Below the pieces are notes generated by a model, which worked only from the letters and a program-made list of their open reading frames with translations, made no database searches and was not told the DNA's origin. DNA of 25,572 nt from CAWGYT01 sp963826795 (GTDB taxonomy: Bacteria; Planctomycetota; Planctomycetia; Pirellulales; Pirellulaceae). The translations under genes and the position numbers were made by a program. Location of the stretch: positions 1 through 25,572 of the forward strand of contig CAWGYT010000005.1 in assembly GCA_963826795.1 (NCBI GenBank), given 5' to 3'. This document shows positions 14,608 through 22,161 of this stretch, one piece after another; positions within the stretch are counted from its first letter, which is position 1, and each line of letters begins with the position of its first letter.

Positions 14608-16663
14608 TTCACCGAACAAGAACGCCTCCTCGGCTGAGATGATGGCCTACGACAAGGGCTGGGCCGCGGTGAACCGTCTGATTCGCGCAGGACGTTCGTT
14701 CAGTGGCCGCGAGCAAAACTGCTGTTTCCTGAATCTGGGCGCGACGCAATTTGCCAACGTCTCATCTGCCGTCGGGCTGAATTTGCCCGATGACGGCAGG
14801 GGACTGGCCTTGACCGATTGGGATGGGGATGGACGCGTCGACTTCTGGCAAACAAATCGCAATGGCCCGCGAGTCCGCTTTTTGAAGAACGAATACCAGA
14901 CGGAGCACGATTTTCTTGCGCTGCGACTGACCGGAACTCACACCAATCGCGACGCGATCGGAGCTCGCGTCGAAGTCCATTTGTCAGGACAGCCGCAGCC
15001 GTTGATCAAGTCGATCTATGCGGGAAGCGGCTACATCTCCCAGTCAAGCAAATGGCTGATGTTTGGCCTTGGCAAAGCGGTGGACATCGATCGAGTTATC
15101 GTCCGCTGGCCTGGCGGAGATTCGGAAGAATTCGCCGGGATGGTGCCAAATCACCACTATCAGCTGGTTGAAGACTCCGGCCGCGCGACCCCGTGGGAGA
15201 CGCCCCGTCTTGGCCCGTGGAAGGCGACACCGGCCGCGGAGCCGCTCCTGCCGGCTGCAAGTCGAGTCGTGTTGTTGCAGCCCGCACCGTTGCCGCAACA
15301 GCTCGTATGTCGCGACCTTGAGGGCGTCGAGCGACCGATCGTGGAGCACTTGAGCGGCTCGCGTGGGCTGCTGATCAATCTCTGGGCGACGTGGTGTCCC
15401 AACTGCTTGGAGGAACTGGCCGCTTGGTCGAACGCTCAGCAGGCGCTGTCCGATGCCAAAATTGACGTGCTGGCGATCTGTGTCGACGAGCCGACGGGCG
15501 ATGCGGCGGCGGATCGACGACGGATCGGTGACTTCGCCGCAAAACGCCAACTCCCGTTTGCCGTTGCCAAGGGCGATCACGACCTCGTCGAGATCTTGAA
15601 CGTGTTTCAGCGCGCTTTCATCGGCCGACAGTCGGACTTGCCTCTGCCGAGCAGTGTCTTGATTGATCCGCAGGGCCGCCTGGCGGTGATTTACAAGGGC
15701 CCCGTCGATGCGGAACAAGTCGTGCGGGATGCTGCGCTGATGGGCGCATCGACCGACGTGATCTTTCGAGGCGCGTTGCCGTTTGACGGCCAGTGGCTGG
15801 AACGACCCCCGACGACTTCGGCCCGTCTGGCGGCCGTCGCCTTGATCGAACACGGCTATCAGCAAGCGGCAGAAGCGTACGCACGTCAGTTGTTGCCGCG
15901 GTATGATCCCACGACACGCGACTCGACATTTGATCGCGAGCAGGCCCAGCAAGCCGATCAGGAATTCGCCTCGCTTCACCATTTGCTTGGCGCGATCGAA
16001 TTCGATCGGCAACAGTATCAAGCTTCGCGGGAACACTATGAATCCGCGCTCCTGCTAGATCCCTACAATCGAGGCCTGCGCCGCGAGCTGTTGCGGACGC
16101 TGTTGCGGATGGGACAAGTCGAGCCGGCTGCGGCGCAATTGGAGGCAATGCTGCAAAGCCATGCGGACGACCCGGAGTCGCTCACCGAATTAGCCCGTAT
16201 CCGCGTGCAGCTTGGTCAGCCCGACGCGGCGATGGACCTCTATGAATCATCACTCTCGATTCAGCCGGCCGTGGAAGTGAGATTTGAACTGGCGAATCTC
16301 CTGCGCGACCAAAAACGGTATGCGGAGGCGGTCGAGCAATATCGTCGAGTCCTGGCCGAAGTGCCGTCGCCCGTGGTGCTTAATAATCTGGCGTGGCTAT
16401 TGGCCACTGCCTCGGACGATCGAGTGCGCAACGGCGGCGAGGCCTTACAGTTGGCGCAACGTGCCTGCGAAGTCACTTCGAACCAGGTGCCCAAGATGCT
16501 GGGGACATTGGCCGCGGCCTATGCCGAACAGGGAGATTTCCGCAGCGCGGCACGCGTGCTCGGACAAGCCATCGCGCTGGCCCAGGCCGGCGATGCGGAT
16601 TTGGTTCCCGAACTTGAACAGCGACTAAGACAGTACGAGAACAAGCAGCCAACGCGAGACTAA
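14579..16663 (+). CDS. UnbV-thioredoxin-TPR part of the same protein, after the TGA
   Basis: The frame is the same as 12554-14578. Homologous sequence (SFFWRQVVSLSP) begins right after the TGA, so GTG 14600 is unlikely to be a true start and has no clear ribosome binding site. In order: a linker with NCCFLN; an FG-GAP loop (DWDGDGRVDFW); the ASPIC/UnbV domain (LTGTHTNRDAIGARVEV, IYAGSGYISQSSKWLMFGLG, VIVRWPGGDSEEFAG); and a TlpA-like thioredoxin/redoxin domain with LINLWATWCPNCLEEL, where CPNC lies about residues 948-951 of the full protein. TPRs then run to the end (HYESALLLDPYNRGLRRELL, YRRVLAEVPSPVVLNNLAWLLA). The redox-active CxxC suggests extracytoplasmic disulfide or peroxide chemistry. 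The final 13 bp including the stop are tandemly duplicated. Confidence 0.85.
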   Translation, partial: SFFWRQVVSLSPNKNASSAEMMAYDKGWAAVNRLIRAGRSFSGREQNCCFLNLGATQFANVSSAVGLNLPDDGRGLALTDWDGDGRVDFWQTNRNGPRVRFLKNEYQTEHDFLALRLTGTHTNRDAIGARVEVHLSGQPQPLIKSIYAGSGYISQSSKWLMFGLGKAVDIDRVIVRWPGGDSEEFAGMVPNHHYQLVEDSGRATPWETPRLGPWKATPAAEPLLPAASRVVLLQPAPLPQQLVCRDLEGVERPIVEHLSGSRGLLINLWATWCPNCLEELAAWSNAQQALSDAKIDVLAICVDEPTGDAAADRRRIGDFAAKRQLPFAVAKGDHDLVEILNVFQRAFIGRQSDLPLPSSVLIDPQGRLAVIYKGPVDAEQVVRDAALMGASTDVIFRGALPFDGQWLERPPTTSARLAAVALIEHGYQQAAEAYARQLLPRYDPTTRDSTFDREQAQQADQEFASLHHLLGAIEFDRQQYQASREHYESALLLDPYNRGLRRELLRTLLRMGQVEPAAAQLEAMLQSHADDPESLTELARIRVQLGQPDAAMDLYESSLSIQPAVEVRFELANLLRDQKRYAEAVEQYRRVLAEVPSPVVLNNLAWLLATASDDRVRNGGEALQLAQRACEVTSNQVPKMLGTLAAAYAEQGDFRSAARVLGQAIALAQAGDADLVPELEQRLRQYENKQPTRD

Positions 16664-16676
16664 AACGCGAGACTAA
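16651..16676 (+). repeat. 13-bp tandem duplication spanning the stop codon
   Basis: AACGCGAGACTAA occurs at 16651-16663, ending in the TAA stop, and again immediately at 16664-16676. It looks like a recent duplication and does not alter the protein. Confidence 0.85.
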
Positions 16677-16834
16677 GTCAGCGACCACGAGCGTCGCCGA
16701 GCCTCGCTCCGCCCACGCGCCGTTCGTGGTTGCCCAAACCGAGACGGCATGACGTCGTCGGTGCAGTAGGGCAGGACGCCTTTGTCGACACACTCCATTC
16801 GTATCACCGTATCACTTGAGTTCTACAAACTGCC

Positions 16835-18475
16835 ATGTTCAAAATGTTTGCCATTCGACTATCCTGGATCGCCGTTCTGTTCATTGTGGGGTGCCAACAA
16901 AGCGCGGAGAAAGTTGGCTCCGACCAGGACGCCGCATCAAAGGACGCGGCTCCGGAGGCAACGGGACCGATTGAGCCCGAGGCCGCCTTACCAGTCGCCT
17001 CGGTCGCGGACGGCGCGAGTTCCCCGACCGGGCGGCTCGACGCGTTGCCCGTAGCGGCCCAAGTGCCTCAGTCCGCCAAGGAATTGCGAGCCATCCGTGC
17101 CGACCACGACGAACGCGTCTGGTCGAAGGAAGTGCTTGCTCAACGTTATGAGAGCACGTTCGTGGAACTGTGGGATCAGTTGATTCATCAATCCGACAAG
17201 TACCAGGTCTTTAAGAACTTTAAGTTTACTCAACTGATCGTTGGTACGACACCTCGTTCGGAAACCTTGGACTGGCAAATTTCGCGAGTCGTCTTCGACG
17301 AACCGCTTCAGCAGATTTCCTCCGAGCAGTGGCCCGCGTGGGCGGCGGGCTTCGAAGCGGCCGGCTACGAGATTGTCGAGACGGAGTTTCATCACTCCGC
17401 ATTTGTCCCGTCGCCTGATGGAGCGACGTCCCAGGTATCCTTCGTGATTCATGCCAAACGGGCAGAGACCAATGAACGGTTCATTGTGCGCGGAACGCTA
17501 GGAATCCGCTGGCAGCCTGACGTCGATCCCGCGTCAGGTCGTTACGTCCCTGAGACGATCGACGCGACCGACCTCTACGTGCTGGCTCGGAAAGGAGATC
17601 CGGCATTCGTTGAGAGTCGAGTTGATCGTCTGCCAACCGATGTGGCTGGAAAAACGTCTCCCACGACGATCCACCCAATCATTTTGCAAGACCTAAACGA
17701 CGACGGATTGCCTGAGGTGATTGTGGGCGGTTTCAATCATGTCTACCTGAATCGAGGAAACTGGCAGTTTGAGTTTGCTCGCCTGTGCGAAGTGCCCGTT
17801 CCTCACGTTAACGCGGGTTGCTTCGCGGATTTCGATGGCGACGGGATTCTGGATTACATGGCGGCGTTCAAGAATGGCTTTCCCGTACTCTACCAGGGCG
17901 CGGGCGGGGGAAAGTTCCCCGGTCGACCTCGCTTGCTCAAGATCGCTGCGGAACCACTCCGTGTGCCAATCAACATCGTGCCGGGAGATATCGATGGTGA
18001 CGGCGATCTGGATGTGTTTCTCGGACAGCAGAAACCAGGTTATTTCAATGGGGACATTCCCACGCCGTATTATGATGCCCGGGACGGCTATCCCTGCTTC
18101 GTGCTGCTCAACGACGGCCAGGGGAACTTTACGGATGTTACCGACGATTCGGGGCTGAGCGACAAGCGACGCCGCCGCAATTTCGCGGCATCGTGGATCG
18201 ACTATGACGAGGATGGGGATCTGGATTTGATGATGACCAGCGATTTCTCGGGCACGGATCTGTTCGAAAACGACGGTCGCGGGCGTTTTCGGGATATCAC
18301 GGACACGTTGGAGCCGCAGGCACATGCCTTTGGGATGTCGCATACGTTCGGCGACTACAACCTCGACGGCGCGATCGATTTCTTGACGGTGGGGATGAGT
18401 TCAACGACCGCGCGACGGCTTGAACAATTGAGGTTGGGCGCGCCGAATACGAGGAATTCAACAACGCCCGGATGA
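16835..18475 (+). CDS. FG-GAP/UnbV (CRTAC1-like) lipoprotein, N-terminal part before frameshift
   Basis: The first 546 codons begin MFKMFAIRLSWIAVLFIVGC, a lipoprotein signal with lipobox Cys20 followed by QQ; no strong ribosome binding site is visible. A region of about 240 residues of unknown fold is followed by FG-GAP calcium loops: DLNDDGLPEVIVGG, DFDGDGILDYMA, DIDGDGDLDVFLG, DYDEDGDLDLMM and DYNLDGAIDFL. The frame is good to RRLEQLRLG (about 18436) and then runs through 13 unrelated residues to TGA 18473. The family sequence continues in the next-lower frame, so a base appears to be missing near 18434-18442. It is a paralogue of the protein at 12554-16663 but lacks the thioredoxin and TPR parts. 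Confidence 0.82.
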   Translation: MFKMFAIRLSWIAVLFIVGCQQSAEKVGSDQDAASKDAAPEATGPIEPEAALPVASVADGASSPTGRLDALPVAAQVPQSAKELRAIRADHDERVWSKEVLAQRYESTFVELWDQLIHQSDKYQVFKNFKFTQLIVGTTPRSETLDWQISRVVFDEPLQQISSEQWPAWAAGFEAAGYEIVETEFHHSAFVPSPDGATSQVSFVIHAKRAETNERFIVRGTLGIRWQPDVDPASGRYVPETIDATDLYVLARKGDPAFVESRVDRLPTDVAGKTSPTTIHPIILQDLNDDGLPEVIVGGFNHVYLNRGNWQFEFARLCEVPVPHVNAGCFADFDGDGILDYMAAFKNGFPVLYQGAGGGKFPGRPRLLKIAAEPLRVPINIVPGDIDGDGDLDVFLGQQKPGYFNGDIPTPYYDARDGYPCFVLLNDGQGNFTDVTDDSGLSDKRRRRNFAASWIDYDEDGDLDLMMTSDFSGTDLFENDGRGRFRDITDTLEPQAHAFGMSHTFGDYNLDGAIDFLTVGMSSTTARRLEQLRLGAPNTRNSTTPG

Positions 18476-19287
18476 AAATGGGGTACGGTAACCGCATGTT
18501 TCTGCGGAAGGATGGCCGATATATCCAAGCTCCCTTCAATCAGGACGTCGCACGCACGGGCTGGTCCTGGGGAAGCACGACGCTGGACTTCGATAACGAT
18601 GCGGATCCCGATGTCTACGTCGTTAACGGACAGACGAGCGGCCAGACAACGAAAGACTACTGTACCAGCTTCTGGTGCCATGACGTCTATTACCGCGAAG
18701 GTGAAAGGCCAGAAAAGGCGTTTCGAGAACTATTTGGCGAAATGGCACCGTTGTTTAACGGGGATGGCATCTCGTGGAATGGTTACGAGCACAACGCTCT
18801 GCTGATGAACGTCGGAGGACACGGATTTATTAACGTGGGCTTCTTGATGAATGTCTCGTTCGAGTTTGATTCGCGGGCGGCGCTGTCCGGAGACATCGAC
18901 TGCGATGGACGAGTCGACCTGATCGTGGAGCAGAAAGACCTGCGAGCGAGTGAAGCGAAGCTCTATTTTGTCCGCAATGTCTGGGACCAGGGCGGGCACT
19001 GGATCGGCGTGCACTTGCGGCAGTCCCCCGGTCACGCGTCGCCCTTGGGAGCACGCGTCCTTGCGACACTCGACGATGGTCGCGTCCTTCTGCAGCACAA
19101 CGTCGCAGGACATTCCGTGTGGGCTCAGCACGCCAACACGATCCACTTCGGGCTGGGCGAGGCCATGAAAGTCTCGTCGCTGGAAGTGCATTGGCCTGAC
19201 GGGACGGTCCGTCGCATTTCGCAGCCCAATGTCGATCAGTACCACGTCGTGACGTCGGGCCAATCGCTGCAACCGCGAAACAAGTAG
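18439..19287 (+). CDS. FG-GAP/UnbV lipoprotein, C-terminal part after frameshift
   Basis: From 18439 this frame reads RAEYEEFNNARMKMGYGNRMFL, the natural continuation of the preceding ORF, then an FG-GAP loop (DFDNDADPDVYVVNG), KDYCTSFWCHDVYY, another loop (DIDCDGRVDLIVE), and the ASPIC/UnbV domain (IGVHLRQSPGHASPLGARVLA, VHWPDGTVRRISQP). The first ATG is at 18472 and overlaps the upstream stop as ATGA, so reinitiation is conceivable, but the conserved residues before it favour a frameshift in one original gene. The Cys of KDYCTSFW is the residue that aligns with the TGA of the neighbouring paralogue. Confidence 0.8.
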   Translation, partial: RAEYEEFNNARMKMGYGNRMFLRKDGRYIQAPFNQDVARTGWSWGSTTLDFDNDADPDVYVVNGQTSGQTTKDYCTSFWCHDVYYREGERPEKAFRELFGEMAPLFNGDGISWNGYEHNALLMNVGGHGFINVGFLMNVSFEFDSRAALSGDIDCDGRVDLIVEQKDLRASEAKLYFVRNVWDQGGHWIGVHLRQSPGHASPLGARVLATLDDGRVLLQHNVAGHSVWAQHANTIHFGLGEAMKVSSLEVHWPDGTVRRISQPNVDQYHVVTSGQSLQPRNK

Positions 19288-19308
19288 GGCGGGCCGCGGC
19301 GCAGCCGG

Positions 19309-19929
19309 CTATTCTGCAGGCGTCAAGTCGGCAATGTAGCATCCAACGGCTTGCGTCGTCGCGGGCTCAACTTGCCTTCCGGCCAGAAAGGTCTCGAGCG
19401 CGTCGATCAGGTCGTGACGCGTCGGCTCGCGACGCCTTGCTCCGAAGTCCACAAATTGATCGTCAATCCGGCCAGAATAGATGGTGCGACCCAGGCGATC
19501 CAGGAGCACCGCCTGGGGTGTCACCGTCGCGCCGGTACGCCGGACCCATTCATGCCCGTCATCATGCACGATCGGCAGTCGGAGACCGTAATCGTGGGCG
19601 TGTTCCCGTAGCTGATCAGACGATACGCGGGGATCCACGTGGATCAGAAAACAGCGGATCCCGCGTCCCGAAAACTTGTCGCTAATCTGCTGGATTCGCC
19701 GCGCGTAAGAATTCGCGACCGGGCAATCCTGGGAGGTGAACACCAGCAGCACACCGCGCGTCCCTTGCTCGCACACGACGTGCACTCGCCCCTCAATGTC
19801 GCGAACCTCCCGACCCGTGAGGCCTTTCGAATGACCGTTCACGGGCAATGACACGGAACGATCGGTAGAACATCCGCCGACGGACGTGCAAAGGAACGTT
19901 GTCAGAATTGACAGGATCACGTTTCTCAT
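19309..19929 (-). CDS. Redoxin (AhpC/TSA-like) lipoprotein
   Basis: The protein has 206 aa from ATG 19929: MRNVILSILTTFLCTSVGGC, lipobox Cys20. The thioredoxin-fold core reads VLLVFTSQDCPVANSYARRI, with a single peroxidatic-type Cys69 in the SxDCPxxN pattern, then LPIVHDDGHEWVRRTGATVTPQAVLLDRLG and YSGRID, the usual cis-Pro-containing strand (VTPQAVLLD). The C-terminus ends AVGCYIADL, a conserved Cys that may be the resolving residue. It is likely a periplasmic peroxidase or thiol-disulfide protein. It is convergent with the UnbV gene (21-bp gap) and divergent from the CheB-CheR gene. Confidence 0.85.
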   Translation of the reverse strand: MRNVILSILTTFLCTSVGGCSTDRSVSLPVNGHSKGLTGREVRDIEGRVHVVCEQGTRGVLLVFTSQDCPVANSYARRIQQISDKFSGRGIRCFLIHVDPRVSSDQLREHAHDYGLRLPIVHDDGHEWVRRTGATVTPQAVLLDRLGRTIYSGRIDDQFVDFGARRREPTRHDLIDALETFLAGRQVEPATTQAVGCYIADLTPAE

Positions 19930-20274
19930 CGAGACGTGCCGGCAACCGGTGTGGTCACCTCAAAGTGCCGGTAAATTGGGGATCGTTGTAAGATCGACAC
20001 GCCTCCCAATTCTAGCAGGGACAGTTCCAGCCGTGTTGCAACTCTCGTGAGCGATTAGTCGTCGCGTTGATTTGCCGATGGTCGTTTTCGCCGCAGTTGG
20101 GCGGGCGGACTGGCGAACTCACACCGCTCGTTTCGGGAAATCAAGGGGTCGATCATCGGAAAAACGACGGAAAATTGCCCTGGATTTCCCCGTCCTCCGA
20201 GCCTTGGACGCACAAGCCAGCCCGCTCCGGGACGAACCGAAGGTCAATTCACTCGGCATGCACCTTTCTGTAAG
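19930..20274. other. 345-bp divergent intergenic region, no gene
   Basis: I see no gene, RNA or clear promoter here. TGTAAGATCGA at 19987-19997 also occurs at 1978-1988 upstream of the CxxCH gene, and a shorter TGTAAGAT overlaps the start codon at 20269-20276. These could be -10-like elements (TAAGAT) but no matching -35 was found. Confidence 0.4.
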
Positions 20275-22161
20275 ATGAGTACCGCGGCCGAAAACTTGGC
20301 GGCTCGTCGCGAGGAACCGGGTGAGGGCTGGATGGCGAACAAGAAAATGCCCCCGAGGGAACAGGGAAGCTTCGAGCCAGAAGCCGCAGCGTCAAGGCCA
20401 GGTCCAGAGCCTTCACCGGCGGAGCCGTTGTCCAGTGGGGCGCTGGATCGGGGCGATTCGGGGTTGATCGTGGTCGGCCTCGGTGCGTCAGCTGGTGGAC
20501 TGGATGCCTTCCGCCAGTTTCTGACCGCCGTCCCTGACGACACCGGCATGGCTTTCGTGCTGATTCAGCACCTCGATCCGACGCATGAAAGCCTGACCGC
20601 GGAACTGCTCGCCAGGCACACCCGGATGAGTGTCGTGCAGGTCAACGACGAAACGCGAGTCGAGCCGAACCATGTCTACGTTATCCCACCGAAGAAATAC
20701 TTGACGATCAGCGGTCAGACGCTGCAACTGACGGAGCAGGCGGAACGCCGCGGTGTCCGCGTGCCGATCGACTACTTCTTTCGCTCGCTGGCCGACGACC
20801 AACAGGAGCGGTCGGTCGGCATCGTCCTCAGCGGAACCGGCAGCGATGGGACACTCGGCGTGCGCGAGATCAAGGCGGCCGGCGGGATGGTGATGGCTCA
20901 GACCCCCGACTCCGCTCAATTCGATGGCATGCCGCGCAGCGCCATCGCGGCAGGGGTGGTGGACTACGTCCTTCCGGTGGAAGAGATGCCCGACGTTCTG
21001 GTCCGCTACGTGCGGCATCGTTATGTCAAGGGCGGAATCGCTCCGCCGCCGGCTGCGCAAAACGCGTCCGACGACCTGACCTCGATCATCGGGCTCTTGC
21101 GAGCGTGGAAGACGATCGACTTCAGTTGCTACAAGAAAGGGACGCTCACGCGCCGGGTCGAGCGCCGCATGGGGCTGAGGCACGTCGAAACTATGGGCGA
21201 GTACGTGGCGGTTTTGCGGAAAGACACGGCGGAGATCACCGCCTTGTACAAGGACTTGCTGATTGGCGTGACCAACTTCTTCCGTGATCCGCCTTCCTGG
21301 AACGAACTAAAACAACGCGTCCTTGAACCGCTCGTGGCGAATTTCGGTGTGGCGAGGAGTGGGTGGCAGCCGGCGGGTGGGCCGGAGTATGGCGGCGAAG
21401 TGTCCCCGAGACACTCGATTCGTGCTTGGGTTGCCGGCTGTGCTACCGGCGAAGAGGCGTACTCGCTGGCCATGCTGCTTAGGGAGACGCTGCAGCAGGC
21501 CGACAAGGGCTGCGACATCAATATCTTTGCGTCCGACATCGACCGCGACGCATTGGCCTTCGCCCGCGCTGGCATCTATCCCAAAAGCATTGCGGCCGAT
21601 GTGACTTCCGAGCGGTTGCGACGGTTCTTCAGCAAGGGAAGCCACACGTATCAGATCAGCAAGGAAATTCGCGAATCTGTGGTCTTTGCCGTCCACAATG
21701 TGTTGAGCGATCCACCATTTTCGAAACTGGATCTGCTGAGCTGTCGCAATCTACTGATCTACTTGGAGCCCGAGATCCAAAGAAAAGTCCTCGCCACGTT
21801 TCACTTCGCCCTGCGCGATGGCGGTTTTCTTTTCTTAGGAAATGCCGAGTCGATCACGCAGCAGCAAGATCTGTTCGAACCGATTTCGCGAAAGTGGCGG
21901 ATCTACCGCCGCGTCGCGGCGACGCGTCGCGAACATGTCGCGCCGGTCAAATCGATTAGCCAGCCGCGCACGAGCCTGAGCATGCGTCGGCACTATCCGA
22001 ATGGCCGGCACCTCGCCTGCCTGCTGCGGCCCAGCAATTGGTATTGCAGCGGTTCGCTCCGGCCTGCGCGTTGGTCAACCGAAAGTTGGAAGTCCGCTAC
22101 CTGCACGGACCAATCGATCAATACTTGCAACTTCCCAGCGGCGAGCAGACACACGACTTGA
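20275..22161 (+). CDS. CheB-CheR hybrid chemotaxis-type protein, N-terminal part before frameshift
   Basis: The ORF has 628 codons from ATG 20275; ATG 20332, with GAGGG 4 nt upstream, is a good alternative. A CheB methylesterase domain comes first (VVGLGASAGGLDAF with the nucleophilic Ser, QHLDPTHES with His, SGTGSDGTLG with Asp; about residues 62-245). It is followed by a CheR methyltransferase (TLTRRVERRMGLRH; SAM motif WVAGCATGEEAYSLAM; FASDIDRDAL; VLSDPPFSKLDLLSCRNLLIYL). There is no CheB receiver domain, as is usual in these fusions. Homology continues to about 21960, then the frame is lost before 22038, where the partner frame resumes. No cheA, cheW or receptor gene is nearby, so a signalling role other than flagellar chemotaxis is likely. 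Confidence 0.87.
   Translation: MSTAAENLAARREEPGEGWMANKKMPPREQGSFEPEAAASRPGPEPSPAEPLSSGALDRGDSGLIVVGLGASAGGLDAFRQFLTAVPDDTGMAFVLIQHLDPTHESLTAELLARHTRMSVVQVNDETRVEPNHVYVIPPKKYLTISGQTLQLTEQAERRGVRVPIDYFFRSLADDQQERSVGIVLSGTGSDGTLGVREIKAAGGMVMAQTPDSAQFDGMPRSAIAAGVVDYVLPVEEMPDVLVRYVRHRYVKGGIAPPPAAQNASDDLTSIIGLLRAWKTIDFSCYKKGTLTRRVERRMGLRHVETMGEYVAVLRKDTAEITALYKDLLIGVTNFFRDPPSWNELKQRVLEPLVANFGVARSGWQPAGGPEYGGEVSPRHSIRAWVAGCATGEEAYSLAMLLRETLQQADKGCDINIFASDIDRDALAFARAGIYPKSIAADVTSERLRRFFSKGSHTYQISKEIRESVVFAVHNVLSDPPFSKLDLLSCRNLLIYLEPEIQRKVLATFHFALRDGGFLFLGNAESITQQQDLFEPISRKWRIYRRVAATRREHVAPVKSISQPRTSLSMRRHYPNGRHLACLLRPSNWYCSGSLRPARWSTESWKSATCTDQSINTCNFPAASRHTT

Noticed and set aside
14600..16663. The UnbV-thioredoxin-TPR part as an independent gene from GTG 14600
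   Set aside because: The frame is identical to the upstream ORF, conserved SFFWRQVV lies before the GTG, there is no ribosome binding site, and the protein would begin mid-domain without a signal peptide.
18424..18475. Programmed -1 ribosomal frameshift site
   Set aside because: No X-XXY-YYZ slippery heptamer is present around 18430-18445, and no strong downstream stem was evident.
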